DNA from: Lachnoclostridium sp. UBA903
Lineage (GTDB): Bacteria; Bacillota; Clostridia; Lachnospirales; Lachnospiraceae
Assembly: GCA_002294045.1 (NCBI GenBank)
Contig: DBEP01000058.1
Location: 1,509-11,304, forward strand
Length of the DNA: 9,796 bases
Reading direction: 5' to 3'
A model generated the notes under the pieces. That model was not told the DNA's origin. It was given only the letters and a program-made list of their open reading frames with translations, and searched no databases. Made by a program: the position numbers and the translations under genes. Below are positions 1-5,679 of the stretch, in pieces (position 1 is the first letter of the stretch; each line of letters begins with the position of its first letter).

Positions 1-69
1 AAGCAAACTCTGCGCTGACGCTTGGCCGCTTTGCGGCATAATTCCTCTCAAGCGTCATGTGCATTGCTT
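1..69. repeat. Nested inverted repeat at left edge
   Basis: Three nested pairs of complementary arms can be seen: AAGCAA (1-6) with TTGCTT (64-69), TGACGCTTG (16-24) with CAAGCGTCA (49-57), and GCCGC (25-29) with GCGGC (33-37) around a TTT loop. The 9-base arms are perfect. No reading frame crosses it. It could be a folded intergenic repeat, the terminator region of a gene to the left, or the end of a mobile element; the window starts inside or at its edge, so its true extent is unknown. Confidence 0.45.
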
Positions 70-132
70 TTCACAAAATGTCTGCGGGATTCCTGGCAGC
101 CAAAAGGTGACAAACCAGATTTTAATATGGAA

Positions 133-161
133 TTTACATTACTGGCAATCTAATGTATAAT
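133..161 (+). promoter_or_regulatory. Promoter of the AAC(6')-like gene
   Basis: A -35 box TTTACA (133-138) and a perfect -10 box TATAAT (156-161) are separated by exactly 17 bases, the sigma-A/sigma-70 optimum. Transcription would start near 168, giving an unusually long leader of about 129 bases before the GTG start at 297. That leader holds the two short reading frames and the hairpin described separately. Confidence 0.7.
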
Positions 162-200
162 TTAATTACTAAAAATAAATTAAATCGGTGGTGGAAAGAG

Positions 201-227
201 ATGTGTTGCATTCGTTATCCCTGTTAA
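201..227 (+). CDS. Possible 8-codon leader peptide, Cys-rich (uORF1)
   Basis: ATG at 201 opens a frame reading Met-Cys-Cys-Ile-Arg-Tyr-Pro-Cys and ends at TAA 225-227. Upstream is a purine-rich GGTGGTGGAAAGAG stretch that could act as a weak ribosome site; it is not a clean Shine-Dalgarno. Three of eight codons are Cys. The frame lies inside the 5' leader of the AAC(6')-like gene, where short peptides commonly serve translational attenuation, so it is listed despite its size. It may equally be chance. Confidence 0.25.
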   Translation: MCCIRYPC

Positions 228-231
228 TACC

Positions 232-300
232 ATGCACGAGCGCCTCCTGCCTATTATTGAATATCCGTTAATATTAATAATTCAGGAGGAAATGCAGTGA
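232..300 (+). CDS. Possible 22-codon leader peptide overlapping the AAC(6')-like start (uORF2)
   Basis: ATG 232-234 opens a frame of 22 codons ending at TGA 298-300. The product begins Met-His-Glu-Arg-Leu-Leu-Pro, has a hydrophobic Ile/Leu-rich middle, and ends Gln-Glu-Glu-Met-Gln. Its stop overlaps the GTG start of the acetyltransferase (297-299) in a GTGA arrangement typical of translational coupling. The frame runs through the whole hairpin (243-289) that hides the acetyltransferase ribosome site, so translating it would open that hairpin. No good Shine-Dalgarno precedes it, which is the main argument against. Confidence 0.3.
   Translation: MHERLLPIIEYPLILIIQEEMQ
243..289 (+). promoter_or_regulatory. 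Leader hairpin sequestering the ribosome site
   Basis: CCTCCTG (243-249) pairs perfectly with CAGGAGG (283-289), which is the Shine-Dalgarno of the AAC(6')-like gene. The stem continues inward after a small internal loop: ATTATT (253-258) with AATAAT (276-281), then AATAT (260-264) with ATATT (271-275) after a G bulge, closing on a six-base loop (265-270). In RNA this would mask the ribosome site. This is the geometry of a translational attenuator; whether it switches, and to what signal, cannot be read from one sequence. Confidence 0.6.
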
Positions 301-833
301 AAATTATAAACATGGACACATTAAATGAAAAGCAAATCAACCAATCGGCTCAGATGCTGACAGATGAGCTGCCTCTTGGTTGGGCAGCCTTTGGCGAGGC
401 AATCGATGAAATAAAAGAACGATTAGTTCCGCAAAACACTTTGCTTGCCGCTGTTGAAAACGGAGAGGTATTAGGCTGGTGCGGAATCCTGCCGTCATAT
501 GAAGGAAAAGTTTTTGAACTCCATCCCTTGGTGGTCGTAAAACATATGCAGAGAAAGGGTATTGGAACAATGCTGGTAAAAGCATTGGAAGACGCTGCCC
601 GAAGCCGCGGAGGTATTACTATGTGGCTTGGTGCGGACGATGACAAACCGGACGGAGAAACATCTCTTGCTAATGTGGATTTATATGATAATCTTCCTAA
701 ACATATCAAAGAGTTTGACCCGGGAACGCATCAAACGGCATTCTATTTGAAAATGGGTTTTAAAGTGGTAGGCGTTATGCCTGATGCAAACGGCATCGGC
801 AGACCTGATATTTATTTAGCAAAACGTCTGTAA
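297..833 (+). CDS. AAC(6')-like aminoglycoside N-acetyltransferase (GNAT fold)
   Basis: Cytoplasmic GNAT enzyme of 178 residues that would transfer acetyl from acetyl-CoA to an amino group, most likely the 6'-amine of aminoglycosides. The start is GTG at 297 with AGGAGGA (284-290) six bases upstream; the ATG at 292 belongs to another frame that stops at once. Features resembling the chromosomal Enterococcus AAC(6')-Ii type: ELHPLVV (residues 74-80), the acetyl-CoA loop QRKGIG (85-90), SRGGIT (103-108), TSLANVDLYD (122-131), a C-terminal FYLKMGFKVVGV (149-160), and PDANG followed by GRPDI (162-172). The length matches that family. It is monocistronic, with its own promoter and terminator. The long structured leader suggests regulated translation. 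The exact substrate is inferred; other small amines are possible for an intrinsic AAC(6')-like enzyme. Confidence 0.82.
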   Translation: MKIINMDTLNEKQINQSAQMLTDELPLGWAAFGEAIDEIKERLVPQNTLLAAVENGEVLGWCGILPSYEGKVFELHPLVVVKHMQRKGIGTMLVKALEDAARSRGGITMWLGADDDKPDGETSLANVDLYDNLPKHIKEFDPGTHQTAFYLKMGFKVVGVMPDANGIGRPDIYLAKRL

Positions 834-838
834 TTCAC

Positions 839-868
839 AGAAAGCCGGCCTAAAATGGCCGGCTTTCT
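839..868. terminator. Intrinsic terminator after the acetyltransferase gene
   Basis: A perfect 12-base-pair stem, AGAAAGCCGGCC (839-850) against GGCCGGCTTTCT (857-868), closes on the six-base loop TAAAAT, five bases after the stop codon. The U-rich part of the 3' arm (CTTTCT) is symmetric, so the hairpin can also stop transcription arriving from the minus-strand genes on the right. No long T tract follows on either side. Confidence 0.75.
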
Positions 869-1005
869 AAGCCAATTCAGGCTTACTTTTTTCAAAACTG
901 ACAGGAGTCTCATCCTTTATACCCATACCCTCTCATCTTCAATATGTCAAGCAGACGCATTTCAAGTAACTTTTTAAAGGTAATATCAGAGCATATTCCG
1001 GCAAT
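867..1005 (-). other. Possible frameshifted coding remnant
   Basis: On the minus strand one frame (1005-910) reads as a plausible protein end containing KKLLEMRLLDILKMRG and then stops at TGA. An overlapping frame (926-867) starts at ATG, reads MGIKDETPVSFEKSKPELA and ends at TAG against the terminator stem. Joined by a single frameshift near 925, the two would give one continuous, amphipathic then acidic C-terminus. I do not recognise a family. It lies downstream of the CPBP gene, so it could be the remains of a third gene of that operon, or chance. Confidence 0.2.
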
Positions 1006-1015
1006 TTATTATATT

Positions 1016-1870
1016 CTATATACGAAATGTCTGTTTGCGGTGCGCACCGCTTTTCCAGTAAATAAAAAGAACAATCAGGAACGATATCGTCTGCGCAATC
1101 GCAATGCGGGCCACCTGCATTTCATCTGAACCGGAGACAGTTGCGACATGCAACATATTCGTGATGGTATTATTAAAAAAGTGATCAGCCATAGGCATCC
1201 AAAGGGAACCGGTAATTTTAGTCAGCAAACAGAATTTTGCTCCAGTGAGCCCCGTTGTTAAAATAAGCATGAAGGCATACATCATTGCTCCTGCCGGGCT
1301 CATTTCTCCATCTAGTAAACTGCGCACAGGAGCTGCGATATGCCAGATACCAAAGAGGACAGAGGATATAACGGCCGCTTTTATAAATGAATATTTTGTT
1401 TCCGACAGCTTTATGAATAAGCCTCGGAAAATGCCTTCTTCCATAACCACATTGATAATATTCCCGATTATACAAATAGCAAAAAACAACAGCCCGGTTT
1501 CTCTGCCCTGATTGCCGTCAATCGCATAGCCGGTCACATAGATTTGCAATACGGGGCTATTGCCTGCGGTAAACTGCGAGACAACCTCAAATCCGTAAGC
1601 AAGCAGGAACACAGTTGCACCAAGCAGCAGACCATAGAATACATTTTTTCCGGATGACTTTCCAGTAAAGCCTGTTTCCGGCCAATTGAAAGCAAAATAC
1701 CGCATAGCCAGCATGAGCACAATAATACCGGCCAGCTTATGTATAAAAGCCTCGCCGAAAAAGCTTTGGTCCGTACGGATAAACATGTATTCAACTGCTC
1801 TGAATGCAAAACATATCAAATAAATAACAAGTATATATTTCAGTGGTTGCCTAAGTCTATTTTCTTTCAT
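1016..1870 (-). CDS. CPBP-family intramembrane protease-like protein
   Basis: Integral membrane protein of 284 residues in the CPBP/Rce1-like (CAAX protease and bacteriocin-processing) family, thought to cleave peptides within the membrane by a glutamate-based mechanism. Diagnostic motifs are present in order: EEGIFR with Glu144, Glu145 and Arg149; FGIWH with Phe173 and His177; and HFFNN with His230 and Asn234. Hydrophobic segments lie around residues 11-25, 46-58, 77-95, 126-142, 164-178, 196-212 and 256-271. ATG at 1870 is preceded by AGGAG (1881-1877) at good spacing. It follows the EFR1 gene by 61 bases on the same strand and is probably co-transcribed. The substrate is unknown; members of the family act in bacteriocin self-immunity, prenyl-protein processing, or have no known target. 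Confidence 0.85.
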   Translation of the reverse strand: MKENRLRQPLKYILVIYLICFAFRAVEYMFIRTDQSFFGEAFIHKLAGIIVLMLAMRYFAFNWPETGFTGKSSGKNVFYGLLLGATVFLLAYGFEVVSQFTAGNSPVLQIYVTGYAIDGNQGRETGLLFFAICIIGNIINVVMEEGIFRGLFIKLSETKYSFIKAAVISSVLFGIWHIAAPVRSLLDGEMSPAGAMMYAFMLILTTGLTGAKFCLLTKITGSLWMPMADHFFNNTITNMLHVATVSGSDEMQVARIAIAQTISFLIVLFIYWKSGAHRKQTFRI

Positions 1871-1890
1871 ATGACTCTCCTATAATTTTA

Positions 1891-1905
1891 TAAACAATTT
1901 GTTTA
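1891..1905. promoter_or_regulatory. Palindrome ahead of the CPBP gene
   Basis: TAAACAA (1891-1897), a single T, then TTGTTTA (1899-1905) form a perfect 7-base-arm palindrome, 21 bases upstream of the CPBP start and just beyond its ribosome site. The size and symmetry fit an operator for a dimeric TetR- or MarR-type repressor, but AT-rich sequence makes chance palindromes likely and no regulator gene is adjacent. Confidence 0.3.
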
Positions 1906-1931
1906 AATAATAGCAGACGGAATAAAAAAGT

Positions 1932-2822
1932 CTATGTTCCGCCCAGGTTTTCATCGTCATCCAGGTATGCTCTTACACCTTTTAACAGAAATCCATTGGT
2001 AATTTTGGAAAGAGGAGGAAATTCTGTCAGTTGATTCGTACGGCTCTCCACCCCTTTCAAATCATAACCGTTCTTTATTACAATAAATTTACCTGTCCCC
2101 GGAACAATGGCTTTTTGGGGACAGCCGTAAACACAGCAAAGGCAAATCACACACCTGTTTCCAAAAGTCGGCTGCTCATCCTGCATTGTTATGTTACTTC
2201 TGGGACAATGATCGGCACACCACAAGCAGCCAACACATTTGTCATTCACTTTCAGCTTTTTCCCAAACGTTTTTCCATAGTATTTTTCTATAAATCCAAT
2301 CTTTGAAAGAAAGCGGTCAATAAAATAAGGTTTTGTACGGTTTCTTTTACCGGAAAGTATATCTGCTACGACTCTTTCCGACTTATGGGGCAGGATTCTC
2401 AATAGCATGGCGGAAAGAGAATCGCTATAAGAAATGATGAAATTACTCGGCATAACAAACATGCTTTCATAACATACATCATACCCTTTGCCCGCAAGCT
2501 GCTTGATAACATCCGCACGGCACGCGGTATTTGGTGAGATTTCGCCGCCTCCGGATACGGAGATTACCGCGGCAGCTCTGCCATTTCCTGCCGGCGCCCG
2601 GGTAATCCATTCGTCAATTGGAGCCGGTGCATTAAATGCATAAACCGGAAAAAAGAGAACAAGTAAATCAGCATTGATTTCCATATACTCTTTAGCTTCA
2701 AGCTTTGTTTTACAGACTTCAACTTTATAAACTGAAAAAGCCTTTTCAAAGCTCTCCGCTACCCGTGCCGTACCACCGGTACCAGTGAAATAGACAAGAT
2801 GAACCGTTTTGATATTTATCAT
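1932..2822 (-). CDS. EFR1-type flavodoxin/ferredoxin fusion protein
   Basis: Predicted cytoplasmic electron-transfer protein of 296 residues: an N-terminal flavodoxin-like domain (about 1-150) and a C-terminal domain with two [4Fe-4S] clusters. The FMN phosphate loop is TGTGGTAR (13-20). Cluster one uses Cys196, 199, 202 and 206, the last followed by Pro; cluster two uses Cys224, 227, 230 and 234, also followed by Pro. The order matches the EFR1-family ferrodoxins common in Clostridia. I chose ATG 2822-2820 rather than the in-frame ATG at 2843, because AGGAG (2835-2831) lies between them, eight bases before the later ATG, and the predicted transcript would begin about at 2844. The redox partner is not identifiable here; the neighbouring CPBP gene gives no obvious one. 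Confidence 0.88.
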   Translation of the reverse strand: MINIKTVHLVYFTGTGGTARVAESFEKAFSVYKVEVCKTKLEAKEYMEINADLLVLFFPVYAFNAPAPIDEWITRAPAGNGRAAAVISVSGGGEISPNTACRADVIKQLAGKGYDVCYESMFVMPSNFIISYSDSLSAMLLRILPHKSERVVADILSGKRNRTKPYFIDRFLSKIGFIEKYYGKTFGKKLKVNDKCVGCLWCADHCPRSNITMQDEQPTFGNRCVICLCCVYGCPQKAIVPGTGKFIVIKNGYDLKGVESRTNQLTEFPPLSKITNGFLLKGVRAYLDDDENLGGT

Positions 2823-2850
2823 AAACCATTCTCCTTTTTTCATTTATAAT

Positions 2851-2879
2851 ATTTTACCATGCAACGACAAGAAAGCCAA
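2851..2879 (-). promoter_or_regulatory. Promoter of the EFR1-CPBP pair
   Basis: On the minus strand, -35 TTGGCT (2879-2874) and -10 TAAAAT (2856-2851) are 17 bases apart, placing the transcript start near 2844, about 22 bases before the chosen ATG. The -35 box lies inside the 3' arm of the terminator hairpin of the preceding operon, so the two signals share bases. Confidence 0.55.
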
Positions 2880-2898
2880 CTGCATTTCTGCAATCGGC
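2869..2898 (-). terminator. Terminator of the DUF1538-PII operon
   Basis: Read on the minus strand, GCCGATTGCA and TGCAGTTGGC form ten consecutive pairs (two of them G-U) closed by a GAAA tetraloop, followed by TTTCTT. It starts about 70 bases after the stop of the last PII-like gene and before the EFR1 start, where an operon terminator is expected. Confidence 0.6.
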
Positions 2899-2967
2899 TT
2901 CTTTGAATAAAAGTATGAGAAGTCAGGTAATAAAAGATATCAACTATTCCCCGCTGCGCTGAAAACC

Positions 2968-3306
2968 TTATTCCTGTTTTCCTGTCGGTGTAAAATTGTT
3001 TACTCCGACCATTTTTTCAACAGGCATAATAAAGCAAATGCCGTTGGCAGGGGATTTCAAGCCCGCCTTTTCTTTTACGGCCGCTATAACTCTTTCCGCC
3101 GTATCCCCGTCTACGAGACTTAAAACCATTTCTTTTTCGGCATCTATCGTGATGCCCAATATCGCCTTATGCACTGAACCAGTACCCCGGGCATTTATAA
3201 TTGTCGCTCCTCCTGCTCCCGCCTCGCGTGTGATTTCCACAATATCGTCAGCAAAACCTGCATTGACTATGATATACAGTGCTTTTATATTATTGGCTTT
3301 TTCCAT
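2968..3306 (-). CDS. PII-like signalling protein (operon gene 3)
   Basis: Small cytoplasmic protein of 112 residues with the beta-alpha-beta layout of the PII (GlnB/GlnK) fold. Recognisable parts are the first strand IKALYIIV (7-14), the helix and turn leading to AGGATIINARGTG (31-43), the strand MVLSLVD (60-66), and the characteristic C-terminal NGICFIMPVEKMVGV (88-102), which matches the IFVFPVEEAVRI region of true PII. The T-loop is much shorter than in GlnB and carries no uridylylation tyrosine, and the B-loop glycine-lysine pattern is altered, so nucleotide binding cannot be assumed. ATG at 3306 has GGAGG eight bases upstream. It follows the other PII-like gene by 18 bases. It probably regulates the DUF1538 protein, by analogy with PII-transporter pairs; the ligand is unknown. 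Confidence 0.8.
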   Translation of the reverse strand: MEKANNIKALYIIVNAGFADDIVEITREAGAGGATIINARGTGSVHKAILGITIDAEKEMVLSLVDGDTAERVIAAVKEKAGLKSPANGICFIMPVEKMVGVNNFTPTGKQE

Positions 3307-3324
3307 TCAAAAGTCCTCCAAAAA

Positions 3325-3642
3325 TTAATAAGATAGCTTTTCAACGGGTATGATAAAAGCTATGCCCGTGTTCGGCTTATCAAAGTTGAATTTTCTGACC
3401 AGCATATCGAGCATGGCATCTGATTTTTCGCCAGGCAGCAGACAGGTTATCACCACTTTGTTCTCTTCCGGCACAAGCCCGAGCATATCCCTAAGATAGC
3501 TTAATTTGGCAGCGCCTTTACCGTATACGATATTAATGAGCCGTCCGCCCGCTTCCGACAGCGCATCTAAAAGCGCTTCTTTTTGCTTTCTTCCGGCTAT
3601 CAATGTTAAAAACTCTATACAGCATGGGACATCATTCGTCAC
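3325..3642 (-). CDS. PII-like signalling protein (operon gene 2)
   Basis: Second PII-fold protein, 105 residues, only distantly similar to its neighbour. Shared landmarks are GGRLINIVYGKG (32-43), corresponding to GGATIINARGTG of the neighbour, and PNTGIAFIIPVEKL (90-103). The region between Gly41 and Leu56 (with LSYLRDML) replaces the usual T-loop. I place the start at GTG 3642-3640: GGAGGAG lies seven bases upstream, whereas the farther in-frame ATG at 3684 has no ribosome site and would encode an Arg-rich extension read from the Shine-Dalgarno itself. The start lies 11 bases inside the DUF1538 gene end (GTGACGAATGA), so translation is probably coupled. Having two different PII-like subunits raises the possibility of a heteromer. 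Confidence 0.78.
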   Translation of the reverse strand: MTNDVPCCIEFLTLIAGRKQKEALLDALSEAGGRLINIVYGKGAAKLSYLRDMLGLVPEENKVVITCLLPGEKSDAMLDMLVRKFNFDKPNTGIAFIIPVEKLSY

Positions 3643-5521
3643 TATATTTCTCCTCCGTGAATATATTCTGGTAATCGGTTTCACTATTTTCTATATCGTT
3701 TACTCCGGCAACTTCCACATGCATATTAATGGAAGCTTCGTCATCAAGGCTCTCTGCACCGGAACCGTTGACATCTTCTGCGTACACATTAATGGAAACT
3801 TCTTCAGCGACACTTTCTGCACCAGACCTGTTGACATCTTCTGCGTACGCATTAATGGAAACTTCTTCAGCGGCACTTTCTGCACCAGACCTGTTGCCGA
3901 TATCTTCTGCTCGCGCATCAATGGAAACATCTTCATCAATGCTTTCTATGCCAGACCTGTTGCCAGCATTTTCCATATATGCATTAGCCAGTTCCTCAAT
4001 GTCCGCAAACTCAGTCTCTGCCATGAGTTTTTGTTCTTTCCTAAGCTGCATGTCGTAAATTATTCCTAATGCCTGCACGGCAATTAAGGGTGTAACCGAA
4101 ATAAAAGCTATTATTCCAAATCCATTTGTTAAAACCGATTGAGCACCCGGACCAGCTGCTTCGGCCACAGCCTGCGCAGCCCCAAGTGTAAGCGGGGTCA
4201 AAAATGCAGATGTTAAAGCGCCGCCCGTGACACCACCCGAGTCAAATGCCAGTCCAACGAAAAGCTTGGATGAAAATTTCATCATAATTAGTGCAACGGT
4301 GTAAAGCGGAACTAAAAACCAGAGAATGTTTATCTGTGTCAAAATTTTTACCATGGAAAACAGCGCCGCGAAACCTATACCTATCGCAAGCGTTATGCGT
4401 ATTGTTATTTTTTTGATGTGTCCGTTGGTTATTTCTTCAAGCTGTTCACCCAACACGGTGACGGCCGGCTCCGATAATGTTATCGCGGCGCCGAGTATAA
4501 ACCCAACTATAAGCAGCAGCCATTTAAACCAACCGGGGCGGGCAGAATCCAAAAATATCTCGCCGATATATTTTCCGGCAAATGCAAAGCCAAAGTCAAT
4601 TCCCGACAAGAAGATAAGCAAGCCCACATATACGGAAATCGCGCCAAGCAATATTATGATAAATTCTTTTTTAGGAAGCTTGATCAGCAAAAATTGAAAC
4701 GGCAAAAACACAACAATAACCGGAAAAAGCGCAAGCGCAACACCTCCCAGATTTGAAACGATGATTTCGCCCAAGCTTTCTGCTGCTCCCGGATCATACA
4801 CTCCTGCAGGCGGAATTGCGCCGCCGTACATCACATTCAAAATGATTCCGTAAATAAACAGAGCCAATATAGGCCCCACGGATGCAAGCCCTATTATTCC
4901 GAAAGTATCTTCATTGGTTTTGTGTTTCGACATTGTGCCTGAAATGCCCATGCCGAGCGCCAGTATAAACGGTACCGAAACATCACCCGTGGTTGCACCG
5001 CTGCCATCAAAGGCCAACGCGATAAACTGCTCCGGAACAAAAATGACCGTAAGAAATATTATGATATAGAGTGCCGCTAAAACAATCTTGATATTCAGGT
5101 CTTTCATAATTCTGAACAGCGAAAATCCGACCATCACTCCTATTCCTGCTCCCATTATCCAAACGAACAGTACTTCACTTACAAATGGCATTATCATGTG
5201 GGTCTGTCTGGCCAATACGGATAAGGCCGGCTCGGCAACCGTCGCAAGGAGTCCGAACACAAAACCGAAAAAGATTATAAAAACAACTTTTTTCAGCTTT
5301 ATCAGCGAACTTCCCACCAGTTTACCGATAGGCAAAATACTGATATTGAGGCCATCCAGAAACAACGACTGCCCTACAACCACGCTTACATAACCAACAA
5401 TTAGTTTCACATAATCGGTTGTGTTTTCCATAGGCGCCACAAATCCGCAGACAATTATTATAATCGCTGCGAGTGGTAGTGACGATAATACTGTTTCTTT
5501 TAGTGTGTTAATAATCTTCAT
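3632..5521 (-). CDS. DUF1538 membrane protein, duplicated, with acidic repeat tail
   Basis: Polytopic membrane protein of 629 residues, of the DUF1538 family, whose function is not established; the fold and PII neighbours suggest a transporter. Two homologous halves are visible. TVAEPALSVL (94-103) in the first matches TLSEPAVTVL (348-357) in the second, and AFDGSGATTG (170-179) matches AFDSGGVTGG (425-434). Each half contributes roughly five to seven hydrophobic segments up to about residue 490. Residues 490-629 are hydrophilic and acidic and include four 21-22 residue repeats with a core NRSGAES..EEVSI. ATG at 5521 has no ribosome site, and the predicted transcript starts on that same A, implying a leaderless message. 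First gene of a three-gene operon with two PII-like genes. The tail is longer than the transmembrane core needs and could be a docking site for the PII-like proteins (inference). Confidence 0.82.
   Translation of the reverse strand: MKIINTLKETVLSSLPLAAIIIIVCGFVAPMENTTDYVKLIVGYVSVVVGQSLFLDGLNISILPIGKLVGSSLIKLKKVVFIIFFGFVFGLLATVAEPALSVLARQTHMIMPFVSEVLFVWIMGAGIGVMVGFSLFRIMKDLNIKIVLAALYIIIFLTVIFVPEQFIALAFDGSGATTGDVSVPFILALGMGISGTMSKHKTNEDTFGIIGLASVGPILALFIYGIILNVMYGGAIPPAGVYDPGAAESLGEIIVSNLGGVALALFPVIVVFLPFQFLLIKLPKKEFIIILLGAISVYVGLLIFLSGIDFGFAFAGKYIGEIFLDSARPGWFKWLLLIVGFILGAAITLSEPAVTVLGEQLEEITNGHIKKITIRITLAIGIGFAALFSMVKILTQINILWFLVPLYTVALIMMKFSSKLFVGLAFDSGGVTGGALTSAFLTPLTLGAAQAVAEAAGPGAQSVLTNGFGIIAFISVTPLIAVQALGIIYDMQLRKEQKLMAETEFADIEELANAYMENAGNRSGIESIDEDVSIDARAEDIGNRSGAESAAEEVSINAYAEDVNRSGAESVAEEVSINVYAEDVNGSGAESLDDEASINMHVEVAGVNDIENSETDYQNIFTEEKYSDE
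3728..3985 (-). repeat. In-frame tandem repeat in the DUF1538 tail, four units
   Basis: Four head-to-tail units occur at 3728-3790 and 3791-3853 (63 bases each), 3854-3919 and 3920-3985 (66 bases each). Each plus-strand unit begins AATGGAA and all lengths are multiples of three, so the protein frame is kept. The middle units are most alike; the 3920-3985 unit (first in the protein) and the 3728-3790 unit (last) have diverged. The protein repeat is acidic with a conserved N-x-SG-x-ES core and is probably disordered. Copy number could vary between strains by slippage or recombination. Confidence 0.9.
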
Positions 5522-5527
5522 GAACTT

Positions 5528-5556
5528 ATTATATAATAAATGCCAAAGTATTACAA
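5528..5556 (-). promoter_or_regulatory. Promoter of the DUF1538-PII operon, apparently leaderless
   Basis: Minus strand: -35 TTGTAA (5556-5551), 17-base spacer, perfect -10 TATAAT (5533-5528). Counting the usual six bases from the -10 box puts the first transcribed base at 5521, which is the A of the ATG. An AAACTT-AA-AAGTTT inverted repeat sits at 5572-5585, 15 bases beyond the -35 box, where an activator or repressor could bind. Confidence 0.65.
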
Positions 5557-5679
5557 CCAGTTTTTGTCATAAAACTTAAAAGTTTAGATAAAAAGCAGTT
5601 GTAAAGCACCTGTTTGCCAGGATATATGTAAAAAACGGAAGCACAAACCTCTTATTTCTACAAACCATTATGGTAAAAA

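Noticed and set aside
944..1511. Plus-strand frames of 61 and 88 codons opposite the CPBP gene
   Set aside because: They are antisense shadows of a gene with clear family motifs, and lack ribosome sites.
2820..2843. Longer start for the EFR1 gene at ATG 2843
   Set aside because: The extra seven codons are read from the ribosome site itself and the predicted transcript begins at about 2844; ATG 2822 is preferred.
3643..3684. Longer start for the second PII-like gene at ATG 3684
   Set aside because: The extension is Arg-rich because it translates the GGAGGAG ribosome site, and lies fully inside the DUF1538 gene; GTG 3642 is better placed.
3728..3985. CRISPR-like array
   Set aside because: The units are contiguous 63/66-base coding repeats with no unique spacers, and they maintain the reading frame.
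3506..4069. 187-codon plus-strand frame with repeated HINGNFFS-like units
   Set aside because: It is antisense to the DUF1538 tail; its apparent repeats are the shadow of the real in-frame repeat on the minus strand, and it has no promoter or ribosome site.
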